Below, piece after piece: positions 36,306 to 45,600 of a DNA stretch of 64,000 bases (positions within the stretch are counted from its first letter, which is position 1; every line of letters starts with the position of its first letter). A program made the position numbers and the translations under genes. The notes beneath the pieces were generated by a model, which saw only the letters and a program-made list of their open reading frames with translations, did no database searches and had not been told where the DNA came from. This DNA is from Maritimibacter sp. (GTDB lineage: Bacteria; Pseudomonadota; Alphaproteobacteria; Rhodobacterales; Rhodobacteraceae): the NCBI GenBank assembly GCA_017792445.1, contig CP051232.1, positions 3,942,001-4,006,000 on the forward strand, in the 5' to 3' direction.

Positions 36306-37136
36306 TTACCCGCCAAGGAAGCTGCGCCGGACTTCGGGGTCTGCCAGCAGCGCCGCGCCCGTGTCGGTGAACCTGTTGGCGCCCTGCACCAGCACATAGC
36401 CCTTGTCGGCGATCTCCAGCGCCTGCCGGGCATTCTGCTCGACCATCAGGATCGAGATCCCGGTGCGCGCGACCTCGATGATGCGGTCGAACAGTTCGTC
36501 CATCACGATGGGCGACACCCCGGCGGTGGGTTCGTCCAGCATCAGCACCTTGGGCTGGGTCATCAGCGCGCGGCCGACGGCGACCTGCTGGCGCTGGCCG
36601 CCCGACAACTCGCCCGCGTTCTGGCGGCGCTTGTCCTTGAGGATCGGGAACAGGTCATAGACCTGCTCCATCGTGGCCCGGATATCGTCGCGGCGCAGGA
36701 ACGCGCCCATCTCAAGGTTCTCTTCCACCGTCAGCGAGGTGAACACGTTCGAGGTCTGTGGCACGAAACCCATGCCCTTGGCGACCCGTGCCTGCGGGGT
36801 CAGCGTCGCGATGCTTTCGCCGTCCAGCCGCACGTCGCCGCCGCGCAGGTCCAGCATGCCGAAAACCGCCTTCATGGCGGTCGACTTGCCTGCGCCGTTG
36901 GGGCCCACGATCACCGCGATCTGGCCCTTGTCGACGGCGATGGTGCAGTCATGCAGGATGTTCGCCCCGCCGCCGTAACCGCCGGTTATCGCGTCGCCGA
37001 TCAGGAAAGGCTCGTCCGTCGCGCCGTGTTTGGCGTGGCCGCTGTAATGGCCCGGCTGCATCTCGCCCTCGGGCTGCGGGTTGGCGATGGACCGGTCCCG
37101 GTTGCCTCGGTCTTCCTGCCAGGAATTCTGGTTCAC
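36306..37136 (-). CDS. livF: ABC transporter ATPase LivF
   Basis: 276 residues. Walker A 'VGPNGAGKSTAMKA' near residue 79, Q-loop 'FVPQTSNVFTSLTVEENL', signature 'LSGGQRQQVAVGRALM', Walker B 'KVLMLDEPTAGVSP' and 'MVEQNARQAL' switch. An extra ~40 hydrophilic residues precede the usual LivF start; the GTG start is supported by its GTGA overlap with the upstream stop, though an internal ATG (MQPGHYS) is possible. Energises LivHM. Confidence 0.93.
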   Translation of the reverse strand: MNQNSWQEDRGNRDRSIANPQPEGEMQPGHYSGHAKHGATDEPFLIGDAITGGYGGGANILHDCTIAVDKGQIAVIVGPNGAGKSTAMKAVFGMLDLRGGDVRLDGESIATLTPQARVAKGMGFVPQTSNVFTSLTVEENLEMGAFLRRDDIRATMEQVYDLFPILKDKRRQNAGELSGGQRQQVAVGRALMTQPKVLMLDEPTAGVSPIVMDELFDRIIEVARTGISILMVEQNARQALEIADKGYVLVQGANRFTDTGAALLADPEVRRSFLGG

Positions 37137-37705
37137 AATCCGGTCTCCACGATCGCCTTCAGCGCCTGTTCGTGCCGCAAGGCGTGGTCATGAGTCAATC
37201 GCTCCGCCTGCGCGACGGTGCGAACCGAAACGATCGTTGTTCCAAGAGCATGCAGCGAGACCAGTTCGACCAGCCCGTCCTCGGCCTGCCGCGTCGCGCG
37301 AGAGAAGGCGGGGAAGTCGTCGCCCGCCAGTGCGAAGCGGCCCAGTTCCTCGGATCCTTCGGGAGGCGGGGCCATGTCGTCGATCATGCCCGCCAATTCG
37401 CCCGCGCTCAGCGACACCTCGACCGTGTCGAAGACGGTGGGCACCTCGGCCACGATCATGGCGAGCGTGTCGGTCTCCCAGATCAGCGTGCGGGGGCCGT
37501 CGGGGCGGGCAGGGGTCAGGCCTTCCCACAGGGTGCCGTCCGGGCAGAAGGCCACGCTGCCGGCGATGTCGGTGCATTCTGCCGCGGTGGCGGGCGCCGC
37601 GGCAAGGGTCAGAAGCGTGGCGGCGGCGAGATTACAGAAGCGGCGCGTCCGCCGTGATGCGGAAGCCGCCGAGGAAGTCCTTGTGCAAGTCGCGGGCATT
37701 TCCAT
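37133..37705 (-). CDS. Exported protein of unknown function, in liv operon (X2)
   Basis: Up to 190 residues. A basic n-region and hydrophobic core 'NLAAATLLTLAAAPATA' form a signal peptide, then 'ECTDIAGSVAFC' and 'LWEGLTPA'. The Cys-x8-FC followed by a Trp about six residues later is also found in the gene upstream (X1), so these are likely paralogues. The start is uncertain: the ATG used overlaps X1 by 74 bases, and no better start lies nearer the signal peptide. Stop overlaps the livF start. Periplasmic by inference. Confidence 0.55.
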   Translation of the reverse strand: MEMPATCTRTSSAASASRRTRRFCNLAAATLLTLAAAPATAAECTDIAGSVAFCPDGTLWEGLTPARPDGPRTLIWETDTLAMIVAEVPTVFDTVEVSLSAGELAGMIDDMAPPPEGSEELGRFALAGDDFPAFSRATRQAEDGLVELVSLHALGTTIVSVRTVAQAERLTHDHALRHEQALKAIVETGL

Positions 37706-38171
37706 CCTCGATGCTGTTACCGGTGATCGTGATGAACTGTATCAGCAAATCGCCGCGCACGAGATAGGAATGCAGCAGGTTGAGCGGTTTCGTCCGTCCG
37801 GGGATGGAATAGGACAGGTTCCCGGCGATCTCGCCGTCCACCTCGCCGCCTTCAAGGCTGTCGACCTTGAACCGTCCGTCCTCGTCGCCCTGCTTGATCA
37901 CGAGGTCGGTCAGGATCGCGTTCTCGATCTGCTCGCGCGAGACCTGTCCGGGGTTCACTTTCTCGACGATGACCTTGCCGAAGCTCTCGCCGCTGTTGCG
38001 GAACATCGCGACGCCCTCGGCCTTGCCCGCTTCAAGCGGGGACCAGACCTGTTCGCCGCCGCAGAAGGTCAGCTTGGAATGCACCTGCGCGCAGTCGTCG
38101 TCGCCAGCCTGAACGGCTCCGGAGAATACAAAAAGCCCAAGCGCCGCGGCGCGGATAAGTCGGAAAGTCAT
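37632..38171 (-). CDS. Exported protein of unknown function, in liv operon (X1)
   Basis: 179 residues, signal peptide to about 'SGAVQA-GDD', then 'DCAQVHSKLTFCGGEQVW' and alternating beta-like segments to the C-terminus. It is 22 bases past livG, in the same orientation, with X2 following. No named domain seen. Two cysteines could form a disulfide as in X2. Confidence 0.6.
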   Translation of the reverse strand: MTFRLIRAAALGLFVFSGAVQAGDDDCAQVHSKLTFCGGEQVWSPLEAGKAEGVAMFRNSGESFGKVIVEKVNPGQVSREQIENAILTDLVIKQGDEDGRFKVDSLEGGEVDGEIAGNLSYSIPGRTKPLNLLHSYLVRGDLLIQFITITGNSIEDGNARDLHKDFLGGFRITADAPLL

Positions 38172-38193
38172 ACGTGCCCCTCTTCGTTGCCTG

Positions 38194-38982
38194 CTACGGC
38201 GACGCGGGGGCCGCCGTCTTGTTCTTGAGACCGGTGCCGAGGTACGCCTCGATCACCTGCTCGTTCGCCTTGATCTCGTCGATCGTGCCTTCGGCCAGCA
38301 CCCGGCCTTCGGCCATCACGATCACCGGGTCGCAAAGCCTCCCGATGAAGTCCATGTCATGCTCGATCATGCAGAACGTGTAGCCACGCTCTTTGTTGAG
38401 CCGCAGGATCGCGTCGCCGATTGTGTTCAGAAGGGTCCGGTTCACGCCGGCGCCGACTTCGTCGAGGAACACGATCCGTGCGTCCACCATCATGGTTCTG
38501 CCAAGCTCAAGCAACTTTTTCTGTCCACCCGACAGGTTGCCTGCCTTCTCGTCGGCAAGGTGATCAATGGTAAGAAATTCAAGAACTTCGTCGGCTTTCT
38601 TCGCCAGTTCCCGCTCTTCCTGCGCCACCGTGCCACGGTGGAACCATGCATTCCAAAGCGTCTCGCCTGCCTGATTTGCGGGCACCATCATAAGATTTTC
38701 GCGCACCGTCATCGACGAGAATTCGTGCGCGATCTGGAAGGTGCGCAGCAGGCCCTTGGCGAACAGCTCGTGCGGCGGCAGGCCGGTGATATCCTCGCCC
38801 CCCATCAGGACGCGGCCCGACGTGGGTTCAAGAACGCCGGCGATCACGTTGAAAAGGGTTGTCTTTCCGGCGCCGTTGGGTCCAACGAGCCCGGTGATGG
38901 AGCCTTCGCGGATCTCCAGCGAGGCGCCGTCGACGGCATGGAAGCCCCCGAAATGCTTGTGCAGGTCTTCGACGACGATCAT
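38194..38982 (-). CDS. livG: ABC transporter ATPase LivG
   Basis: 262 residues. Walker A 'VGPNGAGKTTLFNV', 'LLRTFQIAHEFSSMTVRENLM' Q-loop region, signature 'LSGGQKKLLELGRTM', Walker B 'IVFLDEVGAGVN' and 'MIEHDMDFI' switch histidine, all in LivG form. The usual Pro of 'DEP' is Val here. Second nucleotide-binding subunit of the transporter. Confidence 0.94.
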   Translation of the reverse strand: MIVVEDLHKHFGGFHAVDGASLEIREGSITGLVGPNGAGKTTLFNVIAGVLEPTSGRVLMGGEDITGLPPHELFAKGLLRTFQIAHEFSSMTVRENLMMVPANQAGETLWNAWFHRGTVAQEERELAKKADEVLEFLTIDHLADEKAGNLSGGQKKLLELGRTMMVDARIVFLDEVGAGVNRTLLNTIGDAILRLNKERGYTFCMIEHDMDFIGRLCDPVIVMAEGRVLAEGTIDEIKANEQVIEAYLGTGLKNKTAAPASP

Positions 38983-39037
38983 GCGGGTCCGTCCGGTTGG
39001 TGCGCGGCCCGGAACATGCCGGACCGCGCTGTCAGTC

Positions 39038-40237
39038 TTAGCGGAATTCGACGGTCGAGTAGGCGCTGCCTTCGACCATGTATTCGCGGTAGGTGCCTGC
39101 GGCCTCGCCCGGGCCGATCAGCTCGACGTTGGTCGCGCCGACATAGTCGATCTCGCCACCTTCGGCGAGGATCTCCAGCGCCTTGGCCAGTTCACCCGGC
39201 AGGATCGGTTCGCCCGGAGCGTTCGCCACGTCCAGCAGGTTGGCGGCGGCGGCGGCGCTGGTGGCCTCGCCCCCGGCAGCCATCGCCAGCGCCAGCAGGG
39301 CGGCGGCGTCATAGCTTTCGCGGGTGAACGAGCTTTCGCCGTTGATGCCGGCGGCCTCGGTGATCGCAGCGAAGGCGTCAGCGCCTTCCCCCTGGCTCCA
39401 CGGCACCGCGCCGAACGAGCCTTCCATCATGTCGCCCAGATCGGCGAGCAGCGCGTCGGCATACATGCCGTCGCCCATCATGAAGGTGTCGAACGCGCCG
39501 GTGTCGACGGCCGACTGGATGATGCCCTTGCCGCCTTGGTCGGCGTAGCCCAGCACCACCAGCACGTCGCCGCCAGCCGAGGCCAGCGTCGCGACTTCGG
39601 CCGAGTAGTCGGCCTTGCCGTCTTCGTGCGGGACGTTCGCGGTCACGGTGCCGCCGTTGGCTTCGAAGTTGGCGATGAAGCTGTCGGACAGGCCCTTGCC
39701 GTAGTCGTTGTTGGTGTAGGTCACCGCGACCGAGGTGATGCCCTTGGACTCGAGGATGTCGGCCAGCACTTCACCCTGACGGGCGTCGGACGGCGCGGTG
39801 CGGAAGAACAGGTCGTTGTCCTCGGCGGTGGACAGGGCGGGCGAGGTGGCCGACGGCGACACCATCGGGATGCCGTTCGGCACAGCGACGTTGGCCAGAA
39901 CCGCACCGGTCACGCCCGAGCAGTCGGCGCCCATGATGGCGACGACGCCGTCCGAGGTCACCAGACGCTCGGCCGCGGCGGTCGCGGCGGCGCTGTCGAT
40001 ACAGGTCGAGTCCGCGCGGACCGGCTCCAGCATCAGGCCGTCGAGGATGCCGCCGGCGTCGTTGATCTCGGTCAGCGCCAGTTCGGCGCTGTCGGCCATC
40101 TGCGGGGTCAGCGATTCAATCGGGCCGGTGAACCCGAGGATGATGCCGATTTTCACGGCGCCCCCGTGGCTTTCGGCCTGCGCGCCACCGGCGGTCATCG
40201 CAGCGACTGCGGCCGTAGCCATAAGCAGCTTTTTCAT
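39038..40237 (-). CDS. Branched-chain amino acid-type periplasmic binding protein (LivJ/K-like)
   Basis: 399 residues; signal peptide to 'AGGAQA-ESH'. Type I periplasmic-binding fold: 'VKIGIILGFTGPIESLTP', 'IMGADCSGVTGAV', 'VSPSATSPALS', 'VAVTYTNNDYGKGL'. It feeds LivHMGF. Ligand cannot be fixed: relatives bind leucine-type amino acids, amides, urea or aromatic acids. It starts the operon, 55 bases before livG. Confidence 0.92.
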   Translation of the reverse strand: MKKLLMATAAVAAMTAGGAQAESHGGAVKIGIILGFTGPIESLTPQMADSAELALTEINDAGGILDGLMLEPVRADSTCIDSAAATAAAERLVTSDGVVAIMGADCSGVTGAVLANVAVPNGIPMVSPSATSPALSTAEDNDLFFRTAPSDARQGEVLADILESKGITSVAVTYTNNDYGKGLSDSFIANFEANGGTVTANVPHEDGKADYSAEVATLASAGGDVLVVLGYADQGGKGIIQSAVDTGAFDTFMMGDGMYADALLADLGDMMEGSFGAVPWSQGEGADAFAAITEAAGINGESSFTRESYDAAALLALAMAAGGEATSAAAAANLLDVANAPGEPILPGELAKALEILAEGGEIDYVGATNVELIGPGEAAGTYREYMVEGSAYSTVEFR

Positions 40238-40345
40238 GGAACTCTCCCTGTGAGTATAACTCTGGTGGGCGGCAGCGTAGGACGGCGCCGCGCAAAAGAA
40301 AAGGGCGGGAGTTAAGGGGTGGCGCTGCGTCGGGCGCGCACTGCT

Positions 40346-41128
40346 TCAGGCCGCTTGGGAAAGTGCGGAAGGTGCCGTAACAAGCTGGAACCGCATGGCT
40401 TTTCCATCCGCCGCCATGGACAGGCGCTGCATCTCGCCAAGCCCGGCGAGGGGGCGGACCACGGAAGTCACAAGCCGCGAGCGGATGTCGAGCAGAACCG
40501 ATCCGCCGGGCCGGACCGAGGCGGCGAAGAAGTCGCGATAGGCATCTATGGGGAACAGGAAGCCGCAGGCAAGGAAGCTGACCGCAAGGTCGATGTTCCG
40601 CAGCGCGGTGATGTCCGCTGTTTGCGGGTTCAGCGTCCGCAGCCGGGAGGCGGGGCAGCCGTTCGCCAGCAGGAAACGCCGCGCCACCGCAAGGTCGGCG
40701 CAGGCGGCGCCGGTCTCGCTGAACCGCATGCGCCGTTCGTCGGACCGTTCCGTGTCGATCAATGTCAGCGACGCGCCCATGTCGGCCTGCGCGAACAGCC
40801 CGAAGAAGCCATAGCCACAGCCGATATCCGCGATGGTGCGCGGGGCGAGTTGCTTCAGCAGCGGGCGCAGGGCGCGGTATTCCAGAAAGACGGCGGCGGC
40901 GGCGCGGCGCAGCAGAGCGGGGCCAAAAGCCGTTGCAATGTCCAGCATCGGCGCCTCGTCGCCCCTGACCCATGTGCGCACGGCGCGTTTCCAATCCGGG
41001 ACGTCGCCCAGAACCTCCGTCCGGTGCAAGGCGACCTGCGCGATGTCGCGCGTGTCGAACATCGACAGATCAAGCGACCGGATCGACTGGTTTTCCGCAA
41101 GCCGCAACAGAAGTTCAAAACGCGTCAT
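40346..41128 (-). CDS. Class I SAM-dependent methyltransferase-like protein
   Basis: 260 residues from the ATG preceded by GGGAGGGAAGG. Motif I 'IADIGCGYGFFGLFA' near residue 107, 'LTLIDTERSDERRMRF' for the ribose-binding acid and 'VRPGGSVLLDIRS' for motif III. N-terminal 100 residues are helical and hydrophilic. No substrate signature. Lies between the liv operon and a GlxA-like regulator, both same orientation, with gaps of over 100 bases on each side. Confidence 0.75.
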   Translation of the reverse strand: MTRFELLLRLAENQSIRSLDLSMFDTRDIAQVALHRTEVLGDVPDWKRAVRTWVRGDEAPMLDIATAFGPALLRRAAAAVFLEYRALRPLLKQLAPRTIADIGCGYGFFGLFAQADMGASLTLIDTERSDERRMRFSETGAACADLAVARRFLLANGCPASRLRTLNPQTADITALRNIDLAVSFLACGFLFPIDAYRDFFAASVRPGGSVLLDIRSRLVTSVVRPLAGLGEMQRLSMAADGKAMRFQLVTAPSALSQAA

Positions 41129-41243
41129 GGGCCTTCCCTCCCCGAAAATCGGAATGTCCTTCAATTCCCCCGTTGTCGCAGCGGAATCGGGCGGAAAGAC
41201 GGTGATTTGCGCCGATCCGGGGACAGTTTAGGGGCGATCGGGG

Positions 41244-42248
41244 CTAGACCGACAGGCGCGTGGCCTGGCTTCCGCGTTCGCGGTAGGGGGTCGTGCTGTA
41301 ATGCGCGCGGTAGCATTTCGAGAAATGCGAGGGGCTCGCGAAGCCGCAGGCCAGCGCCACGTTGATGACGCTCATGTCGGTCTGCATCAGCAGGTTGCGG
41401 GCCTTCTGAAGCCGCAGTTCCATGTAATAGCGCTTGGGCGAGCGGTTCAGGTAGCGGCGGAACAGCCGTTCCAGCTGGCGGGTCGACATGCCGACATCCT
41501 TGGCCAGCGTCGCTGGGCTGATCGGCTCTTCGATGTTCTGTTCCATCATGTGGATCACCTGGCTCAGCTTCGGGTGCCGCACGCCGATGCGTGTGGGGAC
41601 CGAAAGCCGCTGGGTGTCCTGATCCGTGCGGATCGTGGTGTAGATCAACTGGTCGGCGACCGCGTTCGCCAGCTCCTCGCCGTGATCGCGGGCGATGATC
41701 TTCAGCATCAGGTCGATGGACGAGGTGCCGCCCGCCGTCGTGAACCGGTTGCCGTCCATCACGAAGACGGACTTGGTCAGTTCGACCTCGTCGAATTCCT
41801 CGGCAAAGCTGTCCTGGTTTTCCCAATGGATCGTGGCGCGCTTGCCGTCGAGCAGTCCGGCCTTGGCCAGCGTGTAACCAGCGGTGCAAAGTCCGCCCAC
41901 GGTCGCGCCGCGCCGGGCCTCGCGCCGCAGCCAGTTCAGCACTTTCCGGCTGGACGCCGCCTGTACGTCGATGCCGCCGCACACAAGGATGGTGTCGTCC
42001 CGCTGCAATTCGCCCAGATCGCTGTCGAGCTTGAACTGCGTTCCGGCAGAGCAGGCGGCGAACTCGCCGCCTTCGCCGACGAGGGTCCATTCGTACAGCG
42101 TCCGGCCCGCCATGCGGTTCGCGATGCGCAGCGATTCAAGCGCGCACGAGAAACACAGCATGGTGAAATTATCGAGCAGGACGAACACGAACCGGCTGGG
42201 TTTCTTGCCGGTGTCCTCTACCTCGACAATGTGGCGACTCAGCTCCAT
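41244..42248 (-). CDS. GlxA-family transcriptional regulator (DJ-1/PfpI plus AraC HTH)
   Basis: 334 residues. An N-terminal DJ-1/PfpI-like sensor domain (18-190) has the elbow-type Cys in '[15 protein letters not shown]'; a C-terminal AraC double helix-turn-helix (230-330) has '[21 protein letters not shown]' split over two turns and '[22 protein letters not shown]'. The subgroup includes GbdR/CdhR, activators for betaine and carnitine catabolism; a quaternary amine or amino acid ligand is possible. Divergent from DAHP synthase. Confidence 0.9.
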   Translation of the reverse strand: MELSRHIVEVEDTGKKPSRFVFVLLDNFTMLCFSCALESLRIANRMAGRTLYEWTLVGEGGEFAACSAGTQFKLDSDLGELQRDDTILVCGGIDVQAASSRKVLNWLRREARRGATVGGLCTAGYTLAKAGLLDGKRATIHWENQDSFAEEFDEVELTKSVFVMDGNRFTTAGGTSSIDLMLKIIARDHGEELANAVADQLIYTTIRTDQDTQRLSVPTRIGVRHPKLSQVIHMMEQNIEEPISPATLAKDVGMSTRQLERLFRRYLNRSPKRYYMELRLQKARNLLMQTDMSVINVALACGFASPSHFSKCYRAHYSTTPYRERGSQATRLSV

Positions 42249-42427
42249 GTCTTCAGCACCCTTGCGCTAGGATCGGCAGACGGAAGCAGCTTTGCCGGAC
42301 CCGCGCAAGGGAGCCGATGCACAAAAAACGGCACGCTGCGTCGGAAATGGGCGCACATTCCCGGTTCCAACGTAAACCTTCTGCCTTTATACGGAGGCAC
42401 CTTTTTAGGCACACTTCGGAGGAAGAC

Positions 42428-43795
42428 ATGAGCAATTGGGACAAGTCTGGATGGCGCGCCAAGCCTCGGGTCCAGATGCCCGAGTATACGGATCAGGCCG
42501 CGCTGAACGCCGTCGAGGCGCAGCTGGCCAAGTATCCGCCGCTCGTCTTTGCCGGGGAATGCCGTCGTATGCGCGAGAAGCTTGCCGCGGTCTCGCGCGG
42601 CGAGGCGTTTCTCCTGCAGGGCGGGGACTGCGCCGAAAGCTTTAACGAGTTCTCTGCCGACAACATCCGCGACACCTTCAAGGTGCTGCTGCAGATGGCG
42701 ATGATCCTGACCTTCGGCGCCAAGGTGCCGGTGGTGAAGGTGGGCCGCATGGCCGGCCAGTTCGCCAAACCGCGCTCGGCCCCGACCGAGTCCGTCGGCG
42801 GCGTCGAACTGCCCAGCTACCGCGGCGACATCATCAACGGGTTCGACTTCACGCCGGACGCGCGGATTCCCGATCCGAACCGCATGCTGCAGGCCTACAC
42901 GCAGGCCGCCGCCTCGCTGAACCTGCTGCGCGCCTTCTCGACCGGTGGTTTCGCCGACGTGCACCGCGTCCATGCGTGGACGCTGGGCTTCACCGAAAGC
43001 GATGAGGCGGAACGCTATCGTGACCTCGCCAACCGTCTGCAGGACGCGCTGGACTTCATGAAGGCCGCCGGTGTCAACGACACGACCAACAAGGACATGT
43101 CGACCGTCGACTTCTACACCAGCCACGAAGCGCTGCTTCTGGAGTACGAAGAGGCGCTGTGCCGGACGGATTCGACCTCGGGCGCGCAGATCGCGGGTTC
43201 GGGCCACATGATCTGGATCGGCGACCGCACCCGTCAGCCCGACGGCGCGCATGTCGAGTTCGCCCGTGGCGTTCAGAACCCCATCGGCCTGAAATGCGGC
43301 CCGTCGACCACCGTCGATGACCTGAAGGTGCTGATGGACAAGCTGAACCCGAACAACGAGGCCGGGCGTCTGACGCTGATCGCCCGTTTCGGCGCCGGCT
43401 CGGTCGGCGACCACCTGCCGCGCCTTGTGAAGGCGGTGCAGGAAGAGGGCGCGAATGTCGTCTGGTCCTGCGACCCGATGCACGGCAACACGATCAAGTC
43501 GTCCTCGGGCTACAAGACCCGTCCGTTCGACAGCGTGCTGCGCGAAGTGCAGGAATTCTTCGACATCCACAACGCCGAGGGCACGATCCCCGGCGGCGTG
43601 CATTTCGAGATGACCGGCAAGGACGTGACCGAGTGTACCGGCGGCGTGACCGCCGTGTCGGACGAGAACCTGTCCGACCGCTACCACACCGCTTGCGACC
43701 CGCGCCTGAACGCAAGTCAGGCGCTGGAACTGGCCTTCCTCGTTGCCGAGGAAATCATCCAGCGTCGCGAACCGCAGCGGGTTGCAGCCGAGTAA
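42428..43795 (+). CDS. Class II 3-deoxy-7-phosphoheptulonate (DAHP) synthase
   Basis: 455 residues, plant-type enzyme that joins phosphoenolpyruvate and erythrose 4-phosphate at the entry of the shikimate pathway. '[14 protein letters not shown]' contains the metal-ligand cysteine, '[17 protein letters not shown]' the phosphate site, and '[14 protein letters not shown]' and '[18 protein letters not shown]' complete the active site. ATG after GGAGGAAG. Followed by a strong terminator, so it is monocistronic. Confidence 0.96.
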   Translation: MSNWDKSGWRAKPRVQMPEYTDQAALNAVEAQLAKYPPLVFAGECRRMREKLAAVSRGEAFLLQGGDCAESFNEFSADNIRDTFKVLLQMAMILTFGAKVPVVKVGRMAGQFAKPRSAPTESVGGVELPSYRGDIINGFDFTPDARIPDPNRMLQAYTQAAASLNLLRAFSTGGFADVHRVHAWTLGFTESDEAERYRDLANRLQDALDFMKAAGVNDTTNKDMSTVDFYTSHEALLLEYEEALCRTDSTSGAQIAGSGHMIWIGDRTRQPDGAHVEFARGVQNPIGLKCGPSTTVDDLKVLMDKLNPNNEAGRLTLIARFGAGSVGDHLPRLVKAVQEEGANVVWSCDPMHGNTIKSSSGYKTRPFDSVLREVQEFFDIHNAEGTIPGGVHFEMTGKDVTECTGGVTAVSDENLSDRYHTACDPRLNASQALELAFLVAEEIIQRREPQRVAAE

Positions 43796-43816
43796 TCACG
43801 CGGGCTTCGGAAGAAG

Positions 43817-43852
43817 AAAGGCGCGGTGTCCTGACGGATGCCGCGCCTTTTT
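43817..43852 (+). terminator. Rho-independent terminator of DAHP synthase
   Basis: AAAGGCGCGG and CCGCGCCTTT form a 10-bp stem over a 14-base loop, with T5 at the end. The purine-rich left flank may also let it work for the convergent scaffold gene. Confidence 0.9.
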
Positions 43853-43874
43853 CGTTGGCCAATGGGGAAAGGGG

Positions 43875-44324
43875 TCAGGCGCAGGCGGCCTTCTCGGCCT
43901 CGGCGAACGCCTCTGCCGCGGCATCCAGCGTCAGCATGATCGACGCGTGCCGGTTCTTGAAGTCGCGAGCGGGCAACAGTACCTCGAGCCCGTCGAACGG
44001 CGCGTCCGGCACCGGGCCCTCGGACTTCAGCATCGCCTTCAACTGGTCGCGGGCAACCTCGACCTCGGCGCGGGTGCGGCCGATGATGTTGCGCCCGACG
44101 ATCGACGCCGCCGCCTGACCAAGCGCACAGGCTTTCACGTCCTGCGCATAGTCGGTGATCCGGCCATCCTCGGTCGTCAGGTCGACGGTCACCGTCGATC
44201 CGCACAGCGGAGAGCGCTTCTTGACCGACGCCTGCGGCGCGTCGAGACGCCCGAGGTGCGGGATATCGGCTGCGAGCTCAAGGATCTGGCCCGAATACAG
44301 CTTGATGAGATCGGAGTCGCTCAT
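43875..44324 (-). CDS. IscU/SufU-like Fe-S or zinc sulfur-transfer scaffold
   Basis: 149 residues. The IscU/SufU fold is clear from 'KRSPLCGSTVTVDL' and 'VKACALGQAAASIVG' (Cys41, Cys66). In SufU and IscU the next ligands are an Asp two residues after the first Cys and a third Cys near 128; here these are Ser43 and His126 ('FKNRHASIM'). An extra cysteine sits at 148. It may serve as the missing sulfur shuttle for SufS at 16194, or be a divergent relative. The changed ligands make classical zinc or cluster binding doubtful. Divergent from hisI. Confidence 0.82.
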   Translation of the reverse strand: MSDSDLIKLYSGQILELAADIPHLGRLDAPQASVKKRSPLCGSTVTVDLTTEDGRITDYAQDVKACALGQAAASIVGRNIIGRTRAEVEVARDQLKAMLKSEGPVPDAPFDGLEVLLPARDFKNRHASIMLTLDAAAEAFAEAEKAACA

Positions 44325-44390
44325 GGCTTTTCCTGCTGGCTTGAACCCCCTACATAGGGCGGCGCAATGCATGAGGAAAGGGGTTCGGTC

Positions 44391-44750
44391 ATGGCGTTCG
44401 ATCCGTCCACGTTGAAATTCGACGACAAGGGCCTGATCCCGGTCGTGGCCCAGCAGCACGACACGGGCGAGGTTCTGATGGTCGCGTGGATGAACGCGGA
44501 CGCGGTGGCGAAGACGCTGGAGACCGGGCGCGTGACCTATTGGAGCCGCTCGCGCCAGAGTTACTGGATCAAGGGCGAGACTTCGGGCCACGTGCAGAAG
44601 CTGGTGGAACTGCGGGTCGATTGTGACCGCGACTGCCTGCTGGCGCTGGTCGAGCAGGAGGGCCCCGCCTGCCACACGAACCGGCGCAGTTGTTTCTACA
44701 CCGCGATCCGCGACGGCGAGGAAGCCGAGATCATGTCGCCGATGGTGTGA
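44391..44750 (+). CDS. hisI: Phosphoribosyl-AMP cyclohydrolase HisI
   Basis: 119 residues, third step of histidine synthesis, opening the adenine ring of PR-AMP. '[11 protein letters not shown]', '[21 protein letters not shown]' in two parts, '[20 protein letters not shown]' with the zinc cysteines, and 'RRSCFY' are all present. ATG at 44391 chosen from the ribosome site GAGGAAAGG. The 3' end overlaps the convergent gluQ by 20 bases. Confidence 0.96.
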   Translation: MAFDPSTLKFDDKGLIPVVAQQHDTGEVLMVAWMNADAVAKTLETGRVTYWSRSRQSYWIKGETSGHVQKLVELRVDCDRDCLLALVEQEGPACHTNRRSCFYTAIRDGEEAEIMSPMV

Positions 44751-45600
44751 CCGTCAGGCCGATCATCTTCAGCACATCGTCCGGCGACAGCCCGTCCTCG
44801 CGGTAGGCGCGGATGGCGCGGGCGTCGTCGCGCTTTGCCAGCCGCTTGCCGGTGTCGTCCCGGATCAGGGCGTGGTGATGGTATTGCAGGATCGGCAGCC
44901 CCAACAGCGCCTGAAGCAGCACGTGAATCCACGTGGCGGCGAACAGGTCTGCGCCGCGCACGACCTCGGTGATCCCCTGATCCGCGTCATCGACGACCAC
45001 GGACAGGTGGTACGAGGTGCCCATGTCCTTCCGCGCAAGGATCACGTCGCCGATCTGCACGATCATGTCGTTGGCCACCAGAGGGTGAACGCCTGAGAAC
45101 AGGGGCCCGGTCTCGCGGAAGGCGGGCAGGGCGTCGAGGTGGGCGGTGGCCCGCGTCATGTCGAGCCGGATCGCGTCGGTCGGTCCCGCCTCGGACATCG
45201 GGCGGCCCCGGCAGGTGCCCGGATAGATGACGCCGTCCGGCCCCTCGATGGGCGCGCCTTCCTGCGGGGCGGACAACGCCGCCCGGATGTCGCCGCGCGA
45301 GCAGTTGCAGGGGTAGCAAAGGCCCATCGCGATCAGCCGGTCCAGCGCCGCGCGATAGGCGGGCATCCGGTCGGACTGGCGCATCACCGGCGTGGGCCAG
45401 TCGAGACCAAGCCAGCGCAGGTCGTCGTAGATCTGCTGTTCGTATTCGTCCCGCGACCGGGCGCGGTCGATATCCTCGATCCGCAGCAGAAAGGTTCCGT
45501 CGTGCGCCTGCGCGCACCGATAGGCGGTCAGGGCCGAGAAGGCATGACCGATGTGCAGCGGCCCTGTCGGGGACGGGGCGAAGCGGGTGACGTAGCTCAC
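44731..45600 (-). CDS. gluQ: Glutamyl-Q tRNA(Asp) synthetase
   Basis: 289 residues, truncated GluRS paralogue that glutamylates queuosine at position 34 of tRNA-Asp. '[15 protein letters not shown]' is the HIGH motif, '[10 protein letters not shown]' the KMSKS-like loop, and '[11 protein letters not shown]' with 'YPGTCRG' are the zinc ligands. No anticodon-binding domain, as expected. GTG start overlaps the previous stop (GTGA), in line with the family start. Confidence 0.95.
   Translation of the reverse strand: MSYVTRFAPSPTGPLHIGHAFSALTAYRCAQAHDGTFLLRIEDIDRARSRDEYEQQIYDDLRWLGLDWPTPVMRQSDRMPAYRAALDRLIAMGLCYPCNCSRGDIRAALSAPQEGAPIEGPDGVIYPGTCRGRPMSEAGPTDAIRLDMTRATAHLDALPAFRETGPLFSGVHPLVANDMIVQIGDVILARKDMGTSYHLSVVVDDADQGITEVVRGADLFAATWIHVLLQALLGLPILQYHHHALIRDDTGKRLAKRDDARAIRAYREDGLSPDDVLKMIGLTVTPSAT

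Noticed and set aside
42317-42427. N-terminal extension of DAHP synthase or a leader peptide
   Set aside because: In-frame sequence upstream is basic and unlike the family; the ATG at 42428 follows a strong ribosome site.
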